NCBI RefSeq assembly: GCF_900104845.1
Contig: NZ_FNSR01000001.1
Span: 2,108,001 to 2,172,000 of the forward strand
DNA from: Paraburkholderia caballeronis
GTDB lineage: Bacteria > Pseudomonadota > Gammaproteobacteria > Burkholderiales > Burkholderiaceae
Direction of reading: 5' to 3'
Length of the DNA stretch: 64,000 nucleotides
The notes under the pieces are model-generated. The model did no database searches and had not been told where the DNA came from. It was given only the letters and a program-made list of their open reading frames with translations. Both the position numbers and the translations under genes were made by a program. This document shows positions 17,548 through 26,042 of this stretch, one piece after another; within the stretch, counting starts at the first letter, position 1, and the number at the start of each line of letters is the position of its first letter.

Positions 17548-18097
17548 ACCGCTTATCCGCCTTATCCGCCAACGGGCGCGCTTCGCCGCCGTTGCCGCCC
17601 TGCTCCCGGCGCTGTATGCGACGCACGCATGGGCGGGTTACGGCATCGGCGCGCCGGTCACCGAGGCGGCGCTCGCCGGCTGGAACATCGACGTCGCGCC
17701 GGACGGCCACGGGCTGCCCGCCGGGGCCGGCGACGTCGCGCACGGCAAGGACGTGTTCGCCGCGAAGTGCGCGATGTGCCACGGCGCGATGGGCCAGGGC
17801 GGCGTCGGCGACCCGCTCGTCGGCGGGCGCGGCACGCTCGCCGCCGACAAGCCGCTGAAGACGGTCGGCAGCTACTGGCCGTATGCGACGACGCTGTTCG
17901 ACTACATCCGCCGCGCGATGCCGTACAACGCGCCGCAGTCGCTGTCCGCCGACGACGTGTATGCGGTCAGCGCGTATCTGCTGTATCTGAACGGCGTGGT
18001 GCCGGACTCGACGCGGCTCGACGCGAAGTCGCTGCCGAAGGTGAAGATGCCGAACCGCGACGGCTTCGTGGCGGACCCGCGGCCGGGCGCGCTGTAG
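17540..18097 (+). CDS. soxD: SoxD-like monohaem cytochrome c
   Basis: Electron acceptor for the adjacent molybdoenzyme. The 185-residue protein has a Sec signal peptide ending near THAWA and one c-type haem site, CAMCH, at 77-81. The likely axial Met127 is in RAMPYNAPQSL, followed by the C-terminal helix DDVYAVSAYLLYLNGVV, typical of class I cytochromes c. The start lies eight bases inside the soxC stop, so the two are co-translated. It is shorter than dihaem SoxD proteins and resembles the single-haem domain form. Confidence 0.82.
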   Translation: MRKPLIRLIRQRARFAAVAALLPALYATHAWAGYGIGAPVTEAALAGWNIDVAPDGHGLPAGAGDVAHGKDVFAAKCAMCHGAMGQGGVGDPLVGGRGTLAADKPLKTVGSYWPYATTLFDYIRRAMPYNAPQSLSADDVYAVSAYLLYLNGVVPDSTRLDAKSLPKVKMPNRDGFVADPRPGAL

Positions 18098-18138
18098 TGC
18101 TTCGAGCGCCGTCGCGCGATGCGGCGCGGATCGATGCG

Positions 18139-18360
18139 CTACGCGACGACGATATCGACGCCGACCTCGTGCAGCAGGTCGCGCAGCCTTTCGGCCTGTT
18201 CCATGCGCGCGCCGCTGCGCAGATGAATCCGCAGCGACTGCCCCGCGATGCCGTCGATCGGACGCGCCAGCCACAGTTCGATCGCGAGGCCGAGCCCGTC
18301 CGGCTGACGGTCGCTGACGGGTTCGATGACGCGCGGTTTGAAACAGGCGGATTCGGACAT
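18139..18360 (-). CDS. Small conserved-looking hypothetical protein (73 aa)
   Basis: Function not recognised. The frame has strong third-position G/C preference and a plausible AGG eight bases before its ATG. The product is soluble and of mixed composition (LGLAIELWLARPIDGIAGQ, then RLRDLLHEVGVDIVV), suggesting a compact alpha/beta fold with a final strand. It is convergent with the cytochrome gene, 41 bases away. No motif gives a role. Confidence 0.6.
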   Translation of the reverse strand: MSESACFKPRVIEPVSDRQPDGLGLAIELWLARPIDGIAGQSLRIHLRSGARMEQAERLRDLLHEVGVDIVVA

Positions 18361-18597
18361 GATGAAGACCTGGTCGGGACTGGGGTCTTGCCATCGTAGT
18401 CACGCTCTCGCACGCGGCCAAGCGACAAATCCGCGTATGCAAATCACCGCGCGCTTAGCACGAACCGCGCTTTTCACCGGACGATTTATTGGTTCGTCGT
18501 GTCCGACCCGGCTGCTAAGTTGGCGCCTGTGCCGCGGCCGGGCCGCGGCGCCGATAACGACATTCGCAACACATCACGGATACCACAGGCTCGCCTC

Positions 18598-19410
18598 ATG
18601 AAACTCAGGACTCTCGCTACGTGGCTCGTCGCATTGACGGCCGCGATCTCCGGCGTCGCGCACGCCGACCGCCTCGACGACATCCGGAAAGCCGGCGTGC
18701 TGCGCGTCGCGACGTTCGACAGCAACCCGCCGTTCGGTTTCGTCGATCCCGCGACGAACCACATCGTCGGCCTCGACGTCGATTATGCGAAGGCGCTCGC
18801 GGACAAGCTCGGCGTGAAGCTCGAACTGCAGCCGACGAACCCGGCGAACCGCATTCCGTTCCTCACGTCGAGGAAGGTCGATCTGGTGCTCGCGAACTTC
18901 ACGATCACCGACGAACGCGCGAAGCAGGTCGATTTCAGCATCCCGTATTTCTCGTCGGGCCAGCAGTTCCTCGCGAAAAAAGGCGTGCTGAAGTCGCCGG
19001 ACCAGATCAACGGGCTGCGCATCGGCGTCGACAAGGGCACGACGAACGAGATCGCGGTGCGCGACCAGTTCCCGCAGGCGACGCTCGTCGCGTACGACGA
19101 CACCCCGTTCGCGTTCGCGGCGCTGCGCACGGGCAACGTGCAGGCGATCACCCAGGACGGCCCGAAGCTCGTCGGCCTGCTCGCGAACGTGCCGGATCGG
19201 CAGAACTACGAGATTCCGGCGTTCTCGATCACGAAGGACTACATGGGCGTCGGCATCCCGAAGGGCGAGCCGCGCCTGACCTCGTTCGTGAACGACACGC
19301 TGCGCGGCCTGGAAGCGGACGGCTCGGCGGTGACGATCTACAACCGCTGGTTCGGCCCGCAGACGAAAACGCCGCTGCCGCGCCTGTTCAGGATCGGCGA
19401 CAAGGTCTGA
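18598..19410 (+). CDS. Polar amino acid ABC transporter substrate-binding protein (family 3)
   Basis: Periplasmic receptor, 270 residues, with a signal peptide cleaved after AHA (residue 23). The opening RLDDIRKAGVLRVAT, then PPFGFVD and LDVDYAKALADKLG, the ligand-site region NRIPFLTSRKVDLVLANFTIT and GVDKGTTNE are typical of SBP_bac_3 proteins of the glutamate/aspartate (GltI) or cystine group. Two GltJ/GltK-type permease genes follow on the same strand after a 126-base gap. Exact ligand unknown. Confidence 0.88.
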   Translation: MKLRTLATWLVALTAAISGVAHADRLDDIRKAGVLRVATFDSNPPFGFVDPATNHIVGLDVDYAKALADKLGVKLELQPTNPANRIPFLTSRKVDLVLANFTITDERAKQVDFSIPYFSSGQQFLAKKGVLKSPDQINGLRIGVDKGTTNEIAVRDQFPQATLVAYDDTPFAFAALRTGNVQAITQDGPKLVGLLANVPDRQNYEIPAFSITKDYMGVGIPKGEPRLTSFVNDTLRGLEADGSAVTIYNRWFGPQTKTPLPRLFRIGDKV

Positions 19411-19536
19411 TGCGGATCCCCGCTTGAGCCGCTGGAGAGCCGCCGCGCGGCGCTCCGCCACGACGGGCACGCGACGCGTGCCCGTTGCCGTTTTCGCGCT
19501 TTCTTTAGCGTTCCCGATTCGACCGGAATTCAGACG

Positions 19537-20262
19537 ATGCAGGATTGGCTCGCTCCCAGATATTTGCTGTGGCTGTGGCAGGGGTTCGGCGTCACGGTCG
19601 GCCTCGCGTCGTGCGCGGGGGTTGCCGCGACGTTCGGCGGCTTCGTGCTCGCGCTCGCCGGCGATGCGCGCTGGCGCGTCGCGCGCCATGCGGTCGCCGC
19701 GTATGTCGTCGCGTTTCGCAACACGCCGCTGCTCGTGCAACTGCTGTTCTGGTATTTCGGCGCGGCGACGCTGCTGCCCGAAACCGCGATGCAATGGCTC
19801 AACGCCGTGCACGTGATCCACGTCGGCGGCTGGTCGCTGCGCTGGCCGTCGTTCGAATTCGTCGCGGGGTTCATCGGCCTCGCGTGCTACACCGCCGCGT
19901 TCGTCGCGGAGGAGTTTCGCGCGGGGATCGCCGGGGTCCCGGCCGGGCAGCGGCACGCCGCGTTCGCGCTCGGGCTCACGCCGTTGCAGACGTTCCGCCA
20001 CGTCGTGCTGCCGCAGGCGGTGCGCATCTCGCTGCCGCCGCTGTTCGGCCAGTACATGAACCTCGTGAAGAACTCGTCGCTGACGATGGCGATCGGGCTG
20101 GCGGAACTGTCGTATGCGTCGCGCCAGGTCGAGACCGAAACGTTCAAGACATTCGAGGCGTTCGGCGTCGCGACCGTGCTGTACATCGGCGCGGTCGCGG
20201 TGATCGAGGCCGTGTCGCACGTGCTCGCGCATGCGCGCGACCGTTCGCTCGCGAGGCGCTGA
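19537..20262 (+). CDS. Polar amino acid ABC transporter permease (GltJ/HisM family)
   Basis: Inner-membrane permease, 241 residues with about five hydrophobic segments. It shows the HisM-type signatures VAFRNTPLLVQLLFWYFG and the EAA loop EFRAGIAGVPAGQRHAAFAL, followed by FRHVVLPQAVRISLPPL, which contacts the ATPase. It ends one base before the second permease. Together with the preceding binding protein it forms most of an importer. Confidence 0.9.
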   Translation: MQDWLAPRYLLWLWQGFGVTVGLASCAGVAATFGGFVLALAGDARWRVARHAVAAYVVAFRNTPLLVQLLFWYFGAATLLPETAMQWLNAVHVIHVGGWSLRWPSFEFVAGFIGLACYTAAFVAEEFRAGIAGVPAGQRHAAFALGLTPLQTFRHVVLPQAVRISLPPLFGQYMNLVKNSSLTMAIGLAELSYASRQVETETFKTFEAFGVATVLYIGAVAVIEAVSHVLAHARDRSLARR

Positions 20263-20263
20263 C

Positions 20264-20983
20264 ATGCCCTGGCAACTGTTCGTCAACAACCTGCCGTACC
20301 TGCTGGTCGGCCCGTTCCCCGAAGGGCCGCTCGGCGGCGCGGCGCTGACGCTGGTGCTGGCGTTGACGTCCGCGATCGTGTCCGGCGTGCTCGGGCTCGG
20401 ACTCGGCGTCGCGCTCGCGCTGGCCGGCCCGTTCGCCCGCGTGCCGCTGCTGCTCGCGATCGGCTTCTTCCGCGCGATTCCGGTGATCATGCTGATCTTC
20501 TGGACGTACTTCCTGCTGCCGATGATCTTCCACATCGACGTGCCGGGGCTCGCGACGGTCGTCTGCGCGCTGTCGCTGATCGGCGGCGCGTATCTCGCGC
20601 ATTCGGTCCACGCGGGGATTCGCGCGGTCGGCGACGCGCAGTGGCAGGCCGGGCTGTCGCTCGGCTTCACGCGCTTCGACGCGCTGCGCTACGTGGTGCT
20701 GCCGCAGGCGATCCGGATCATGGCGCCGTCGTTCGTGAACCAGTGGGTGTCGCTCGTGAAGGACACGTCGCTCGCGTACATCGTCGGCGTGGGCGAACTG
20801 TCGTTCGTCGCGACCCAGGTGAACAACCGGCTGATGATCTATCCGATCCCGATCTTCCTGTTCGTCGGGTTCCTGTACCTCGTGCTGTGCACCGCGCTCG
20901 ACCGCACCGCGAAATACTGGCTCGGCCGCGCGCGGCGGCCTGCCGCGCGGACCGGCGCGCTCGCGCGAGCCGCGGGCGATTGA
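20264..20983 (+). CDS. Polar amino acid ABC transporter permease (GltK/HisQ family)
   Basis: Partner permease, 239 residues. FFRAIPVIMLIFWTYFLLP is the N-terminal family signature, and AHSVHAGIRAVGDAQWQAGL with LRYVVLPQAIRIMAPSF is the EAA coupling loop. An ATPase gene normally follows, but the next gene is a phosphoribosyltransferase, so the importer lacks a linked ATPase and must borrow one encoded elsewhere. Confidence 0.9.
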   Translation: MPWQLFVNNLPYLLVGPFPEGPLGGAALTLVLALTSAIVSGVLGLGLGVALALAGPFARVPLLLAIGFFRAIPVIMLIFWTYFLLPMIFHIDVPGLATVVCALSLIGGAYLAHSVHAGIRAVGDAQWQAGLSLGFTRFDALRYVVLPQAIRIMAPSFVNQWVSLVKDTSLAYIVGVGELSFVATQVNNRLMIYPIPIFLFVGFLYLVLCTALDRTAKYWLGRARRPAARTGALARAAGD

Positions 20984-21100
20984 GCGCGATTGAGCGCGAC
21001 ACACGGCTCCGCGACATGGTGTGATCCCGTTCCGCCAGGCCACGCGATCCGGCGCGGCGCGTGGCACACTGGAATGCCTCGTTGGGCACCGGAGACGCGG

Positions 21101-21760
21101 ATGGAACGCCTGTTCATCGATCGCCGCGACGCCGGCCGGCAGCTCGCGGAACGTCTGGGCGCATGGGCCGGCCGCGACGACGTCGTCGTGCTCGGACTGC
21201 CGAGAGGCGGCGTGCCGGTCGCGTTCGAGGTCGCCGCCGCGCTCGGCGCGCCGCTCGACGTGCTGCCGGTGTGCAAGGTCCGTATGCCGTGGCAGCCGGA
21301 ACTGGCGCTCGGCGCGCTGTCGTCGAACGGCGCGCAATACATCGATCATCGGATGGTCCGCGAATCGGGCATCGCGCCTTCCCGGCTGGACGAGGAACTG
21401 GAGAAGGCGCGCGAAGAACTCGCGCGGCGCGAGGCGCTTTATCGCGGCGGGCGGGCGCTGGCGCCGGTCGCGGGAAGGATCGCGATCGTCGTCGACGACG
21501 GGATGGCGACCGGCGCGGCGCTAAAGGCGGCCGCGCTGGCGCTCGCGCCGCTGCGGCCCGCGCGGATCGTCGCGGCGTTGCCCGTGGCCCCTGCCGACGG
21601 GCCGCGCCGGGTCGGCGACGCGGTCGACGAACTCGTCTGCGTGCAGATGCCGCCGAACTTCATGAGCGTCGGACAGTTCTATCGCGACTTCGAGCAGACC
21701 AGCGACGGCGAGGTGAACGAACTGCTGGAGCGGGCCGCGGGCCGGCGCTGCGCGGGTTGA
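21101..21760 (+). CDS. Phosphoribosyltransferase-family protein
   Basis: A 219-residue type I PRTase fold. VVLGLPRGGVPVAFEVAAALG is the N-terminal signature of this stand-alone group, and IAIVVDDGMATGAAL is the PRPP-binding loop with the conserved Asp-Asp pair. Members are poorly characterised and often sit near stress genes; the base or substrate is unknown. GGAG lies six bases before the ATG. Last gene of a plus-strand run; no operon partner is evident. Confidence 0.82.
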   Translation: MERLFIDRRDAGRQLAERLGAWAGRDDVVVLGLPRGGVPVAFEVAAALGAPLDVLPVCKVRMPWQPELALGALSSNGAQYIDHRMVRESGIAPSRLDEELEKAREELARREALYRGGRALAPVAGRIAIVVDDGMATGAALKAAALALAPLRPARIVAALPVAPADGPRRVGDAVDELVCVQMPPNFMSVGQFYRDFEQTSDGEVNELLERAAGRRCAG

Positions 21761-21857
21761 AACAGCGCATGCGGCGCATGCGTCGCGCGTCGCCATGCGG
21801 CGGCGCGGGCGACCGGACGCGCGCCGCCTGTGCGTGAGTTATCGCGCGCCATCGCAA

Positions 21858-22154
21858 CTATCGCAATGGATTCGCCGCGTGCGGGCCGACGACCGTCCGC
21901 CACAACCGCACGCGCCAATGCGAGATCAGCCCGGCCTTCACGTACGGATCCTCGCGTGCGAATGCTTCCGCCGCCGCCGGCGAGCCGCCTTCGAACAGCA
22001 GCACCGCGCCGTCGACCGGATCGGCGAGCGCGCCCGCGAGCAGCAGTTCGCCGCGCTCCGCCGCCGCCCACGCATACGCGAGATGCTCGTCGCGGTAATC
22101 GCCGCGGCGCGCCAGGTAGTCGTCGGACACTTCGTACATCAACAGGTAGTGCAT
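21858..22154 (-). CDS. YciI-like protein
   Basis: A 98-residue dimeric alpha+beta barrel protein of the YciI/YCII family. It opens MHYLLMYEVSDDYLARRG, has the conserved His in RDEHLAYAW and LLLAGALADP, and ends VRLWRTVVG. Family members are small putative enzymes of unsettled function. AGGAGG lies just upstream of the ATG. Convergent with the phosphoribosyltransferase gene. Confidence 0.85.
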   Translation of the reverse strand: MHYLLMYEVSDDYLARRGDYRDEHLAYAWAAAERGELLLAGALADPVDGAVLLFEGGSPAAAEAFAREDPYVKAGLISHWRVRLWRTVVGPHAANPLR

Positions 22155-22395
22155 CAGGCCTCCTCGTCGCCGGGTCGGTTGGCGATCGTCACGATGATAC
22201 CGCCGCGCGATTGGCGACATTCGCGGCAGCCCCGGGCAATCGCCCGATACGGCCTCGGGACAACCCCTGTCAACCGAAGCCGCTTCCGCCCCGTTTTGAA
22301 TACGGCTTTGCCATAATGGTTGCGGCGATGGGCACGACAGACCGGTTCCGCCCGCGCACGACTACCGACAACATCGATATCCCATGGAGCAAACG

Positions 22396-22707
22396 ATGAA
22401 GATTCAGTCCGTTCTCGCCGCAATCGTGCTCGGCGGCGTGCTGGCCGCGCCGGCGTTCGCGCAGACCGCCGCGCCGGCGAACAGCCAGCAGTCGAAGATG
22501 AAGACCTGCAACACGCAGGCCGCCGGCAAGAAAGGCGACGACCGCAAGGCGTTCATGAAGCAGTGCCTGTCGGCGGACGGCGGCGCGGCCGATACGGCCA
22601 CGATGACCCCGCAGCAGCGCATGAAGGCGTGCAACACGCAGGCCGCCGACAAGAAGGGCGACGACCGCAAGGCGTTCATGAAGCAGTGCCTGTCCACCAA
22701 GAGCTGA
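22396..22707 (+). CDS. Exported PsiF-repeat protein with two tandem repeats
   Basis: A 103-residue secreted protein: signal peptide cleaved after residue 22 (AFA), then two PsiF repeats (MKTCNTQAAGKKGDDRKAFM and MKACNTQAADKKGDDRKAFM, each ending KQCLS). Each repeat has a Cys pair that could form a disulfide. PsiF was first described as phosphate-starvation inducible in E. coli; its role is unknown. The start was chosen for the GGAG seven bases upstream; an ATG 12 bases earlier contains that site. Confidence 0.85.
   Translation: MKIQSVLAAIVLGGVLAAPAFAQTAAPANSQQSKMKTCNTQAAGKKGDDRKAFMKQCLSADGGAADTATMTPQQRMKACNTQAADKKGDDRKAFMKQCLSTKS
22498..22694 (+). repeat. Near-identical 74-bp direct repeat inside the PsiF-repeat gene
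   Basis: Bases 22498-22571 and 22621-22694 are the same at 70 of 74 positions; the four differences change one to three residues. Such high nucleotide identity suggests a recent duplication or ongoing conversion of the repeat unit. Confidence 0.85.
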
Positions 22708-22761
22708 TCGCGGCGACGCGGCGCGCATCGCGCAGGCGCGCCGTTCGACGTTCGCCCGGCA

Positions 22762-22779
22762 CGGCCGCTTTTGCGGCCG
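22762..22779. terminator. Possible hairpin after the PsiF-repeat gene
   Basis: CGGCCGC-TTTT-GCGGCCG forms a perfect 7-bp stem with a four-base loop 55 bases past the stop. No U-tract follows, so a terminator role is uncertain. Confidence 0.3.
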
Positions 22780-22972
22780 GCTCACCGCTTCCTTACGCGC
22801 GATCGCGCGGCATCCCTCCTCCCGTTTGTCCCCCCTGCAAAACCCGCCGCGGCCAGCCCGCCGTTTTTCTCCTATGATGGCGCAAGCGGCGGCCCTCGAT
22901 TCGAACGACACAGACAACAGCCATCGGCCGCCGGCTTGACGTTGATGCCGCAGGCATCGAACGGAGGCGCAG

Positions 22973-23422
22973 ATGGCATGGAGACACAAGAACCGCTGGT
23001 TTCGCCGCTGGCTGCTGGTGATCGTCTTCTGGCTGGTGCCGGTGATGATCGTCGCGGTACGCGAGATCCAGGAGGAAATGGCGTACAACCGCGCGGACCT
23101 TCAGGCGGCCCTGACCACGTGGACGTTCACCGACGCCGAGCGCGCCGCGGGTGCGCCCGCGCGCTGCCGCGGCCTGCCGGATGCCGCGCGCGCGGCCGGC
23201 TGCCCGCCGTCGGTGCTCGCGGCGAACGCGCCGCGCCATCAGACGGCGCTCGACGAATACGCGGTGCGGCGCGCGACGCTCGCGCGTTACCTGTGGCACG
23301 CGTTCGTCGGCTACTGGGTCGTGCCGGCGGCCGCGCTGCTCGCGATCGGCGTCGTGCTCGGCGGCGTGAAGCGCGCGCTGCGGCGGCCGCCGGCGACGGG
23401 TGCCGCGCACGAACATCACTGA
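22973..23422 (+). CDS. Hypothetical small membrane protein (149 aa)
   Basis: Function not recognised. GGAGGC lies just upstream of the ATG. There are two hydrophobic segments, at about residues 11-28 (WRRW-like then LLVIVFWLVPVMIVAV) and 108-128 (VGYWVVPAAALLAIGVVLGG). Between them is an 80-residue loop with two Cys (ARCRGLPDAARAAGCPP) that could form a periplasmic disulfide. Both termini are basic, which suggests cytoplasmic ends. It stands alone between small exported proteins. Confidence 0.7.
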   Translation: MAWRHKNRWFRRWLLVIVFWLVPVMIVAVREIQEEMAYNRADLQAALTTWTFTDAERAAGAPARCRGLPDAARAAGCPPSVLAANAPRHQTALDEYAVRRATLARYLWHAFVGYWVVPAAALLAIGVVLGGVKRALRRPPATGAAHEHH

Positions 23423-23690
23423 TCCGCCTGCCGCCCCGTCTGTCGTCCCATCTGTCGTCCGGCTCGCATGCCGTGCGGGCATTCGCCGCCCGCGCGACAT
23501 TGCGGCCGTCCGCCCGCTTCGCGCGACACCGTCAGCGCACGCTTTCGCTGCGCCACCTCAAGCTGCCGCGACAACGCACCGTGCTATAACCGAAGCCCCG
23601 CCGCCCAGGCGCGAACCAGTCGGCTGCGCGAACGATCGCGCGGACGACGGTCGTGGCGACGGCTCTCGGCAAACCCACACGGAGAAGAAG

Positions 23691-24278
23691 ATGCAAAGAC
23701 GTAGCTTCCTTCTGAAGACCTCGGCCGCGCTCGCGGCGGCAGGCGTCGCGCTCGCCGGCTGCACGACGACGACCGATCAACCGGCCAGCGCGTCGACGAA
23801 CGAATCGCGCCGCCGCTCGATCAATGCGGCCGTCGACGGCACGATGTCGCGTCTGTTCGAGACGGTACCCGGCTCGCGCGAACTGGTCGGCAAGTCGCGC
23901 GGCGTGCTCGTGTTCCCGCAGGTGATCCAGGCGGGTTTCGTGGTCGGCGGCCAGCACGGCGACGGCGCGCTGCGCGTCGGCGGCCGCACCGAAGGTTACT
24001 TCAGCACGACGTCCGCGTCGGTCGGCGCGCAGATCGGCGTGCAGTCGAAGTCGATCATCTATCTGTTCATGACGCAGGACGCGCTGGAACGCTTCCGCAA
24101 GTCCGACGGCTGGTCGGCGGGCGGCGATGCGTCGGTTGCGCTCGTGAAGGCCGGCGCGAACGGCGCGATCGACACGACCACCGCGACAAGCCCGGTCGAA
24201 GTGTTCGTGCTGACGAACACCGGGCTGATGGGCGACCTGTCGCTGTCCGGCACGAAGATCACGCGGCTGCCGATCTGA
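23691..24278 (+). CDS. YSC84-like lipoprotein (BPSL1445 type)
   Basis: A 195-residue predicted lipoprotein. The lipobox LAGC ends at Cys24 after a basic start (MQRRSFLLKT), then a YSC84/SYLF-type domain: GVLVFPQVIQAGFVVGGQHG, YFSTTSASVGAQIGVQSKSI and SDGWSAGGDASVAL. Burkholderia relatives are immunogenic outer-membrane lipoproteins. SYLF domains bind lipids or actin in eukaryotes; the bacterial role is unclear. GGAG precedes the ATG. Confidence 0.85.
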   Translation: MQRRSFLLKTSAALAAAGVALAGCTTTTDQPASASTNESRRRSINAAVDGTMSRLFETVPGSRELVGKSRGVLVFPQVIQAGFVVGGQHGDGALRVGGRTEGYFSTTSASVGAQIGVQSKSIIYLFMTQDALERFRKSDGWSAGGDASVALVKAGANGAIDTTTATSPVEVFVLTNTGLMGDLSLSGTKITRLPI

Positions 24279-24329
24279 ACGCGGGTTCGCCGCCGCGTTC
24301 GTCCGCGCGCCGGGGCGGCTCTGCGCCGC

Positions 24330-25397
24330 TCAGCTCGCGGACGTGTCGATCACCTTGAAGCGCGAGCGTTTCGCCGCGCGGATCACCGTCTGATACGCGT
24401 CCACGTATTCCCGCGCCATCCGGTGCGACGTGAAGCGTTCCTCGAAACGCCGCCGCACGCCCGCGCGCGGCACCCGGTCGAGCCGGTTCACCGCGGCGAC
24501 CGCGCCGATCTCGTCCTCGACGATGAAGCCGGTCACGCCCTCCTCGACCACCTCCGGCACCGCGCCGCGATTGAACGCGATCACCGGCGTGCCGCACGCC
24601 ATCGCCTCGATCAGCACGAGGCCGAACGGCTCCGGCCAGTCGATCGGAAACAGCAGCGCATGCGCGCCGGACAGGAATGCCGCTTTTTCGTCATCCGAAA
24701 TCTCGCCGATGAACTCGACGTCCGGCAGCGCGAACAGCGGCTTGATCTTGCGTTCGAAATACTCGCGGTCGGCCTCGTCGACCTTCGCGGCGATCCGGAT
24801 CGGCAGCCCGCAGCGCTGCGCGATGCGAATCGCGGTATCGACGCGTTTTTCCGGCGAGATGCGGCCGAGGAACGCCAGATAACGAGGCTCGACCGGCTGC
24901 GGCGTGTACAGGTGCTCGGGCAGCCCGTGATAGACGGTTTTCAGCCACTTCGCCTGCGGCATCGGCTGGCGTTGCGCGTTCGAGATCGAGATCACCGGCG
25001 CGGTATCGAACGTGTCGAACACCGGCTGCTGCTCGGGCAGATCGAGGCGGCCATGCAGCGTCGTCACGAACGGCGTTTCCTGGCGCTTGAACACCGAAAA
25101 CGAGTAGTAGTCCATGTGGAAATGCAGCACGTCGAACTGGCGGGCCTGGCGGCGCACCAGTTCCATCAGCAGCATGTGCGGCGCGACGCGGTCGCGGATG
25201 CCCGGATCGAGCCGCAGCGCGCGCGGCCATACCGCTTCGAGCTTCGCGCTCGTGACCGAGTCGCCGCTCGCGAACAGCGTGACGTCGTGGCCCAGATCCA
25301 CCAGCGCCTCGGTGATGTACGACACCGCGCGCTCGGTCCCGCCGTACAGCTTCGGCGGCACGGATTCGGTCAGCGGGGCGATCTGCGCAATTCTCAT
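24330..25397 (-). CDS. Glycosyltransferase family 4 protein
   Basis: A 355-residue GT-B glycosyltransferase. It opens MRIAQIAPLTESVPPKLYGG with the GTERAV loop of GT4 enzymes and has an N-terminal acceptor domain. The C-terminal domain carries AFLGRISPEKRVDTAI and the donor-binding FPIDWPEPFGLVLIEAMAC with the E-x7-E pattern. Many close relatives sit next to trehalose or exopolysaccharide genes, and otsA lies close by on the same strand. The sugar and acceptor are unknown. GGAG lies eight bases before the ATG. Confidence 0.85.
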   Translation of the reverse strand: MRIAQIAPLTESVPPKLYGGTERAVSYITEALVDLGHDVTLFASGDSVTSAKLEAVWPRALRLDPGIRDRVAPHMLLMELVRRQARQFDVLHFHMDYYSFSVFKRQETPFVTTLHGRLDLPEQQPVFDTFDTAPVISISNAQRQPMPQAKWLKTVYHGLPEHLYTPQPVEPRYLAFLGRISPEKRVDTAIRIAQRCGLPIRIAAKVDEADREYFERKIKPLFALPDVEFIGEISDDEKAAFLSGAHALLFPIDWPEPFGLVLIEAMACGTPVIAFNRGAVPEVVEEGVTGFIVEDEIGAVAAVNRLDRVPRAGVRRRFEERFTSHRMAREYVDAYQTVIRAAKRSRFKVIDTSAS

Positions 25398-25628
25398 CGA
25401 TGTCTCCAGGAAACGGGCCGGGTCCGCGCGGTCGATGCGGGGTGGTTTCCGGTCCGAGGTCGCGCCAGGGGGCGGGACCGCCATCCGGAAGCGTGATTCC
25501 GGGGCCGGATTCGCGCCCGGCCTGCCGCGCGGCGGCAAGCGTCCATTATTCGGGAACGCGGGCCGAAACGCCGCCGGTCTTTCAATTGCTATACGGAGTT
25601 ACACGCGGAAACATGTTGCAGCGCAAGC

Positions 25629-25985
25629 TCAGCGCGCCGGCCACTTCCACGGCGGCAGGTCGAGCGAATCGGCGTTGGCGAGCGAGGTTGCGCCCAGCCG
25701 GCGTTCGAGCACGACCGGCTGGCTCGCCGCGTCGCGCTCCAGCGCCGCGACGAGCCGCGGCGCGTGCGACACCACCAGCACCTGCGACGCCTCGGCGGCC
25801 TGCGCGGTCAGCGCGAGCAGCCGCAGCGCGCGATACAGGTTCGACTTGCCGCTGCCGTTCGGGCCGGTGACGACGTTCAGCGGGCCGAGCGGCACGATCA
25901 GTTCGCGCAGCGAGCGGTAGTTGGCGATGGCGAGCGTGACGGGAAAAGCCGGCGCGGACGATGGGCGGATGCTACGCGAATCCAC
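25629..25985 (-). pseudogene. Internally deleted SMC/RecF-like AAA ATPase remnant
   Basis: A 118-codon frame that joins the two ends of a much longer ATPase. The N-terminal part has the typical opening (LAIANYRSLRELIVPL) and Walker A GPNGSGKS at 41-48. From about residue 63 the sequence jumps to a C-terminal block, VLVVSHAPRLVAAL, and the family tail PPWKWP. Full-length relatives are about 350-400 residues, so some 230-280 residues, including Walker B and the signature, are gone while the frame is preserved. It could not hydrolyse ATP in the normal way. The GTG start has no strong ribosome site. Assembly error is the main alternative. Confidence 0.7.
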
Positions 25986-26042
25986 GCCGTACGGCGATGC
26001 GTTGCTCCCCTGCGTTTGCGCGGCGTGCCCGTGCGTCGCCGC

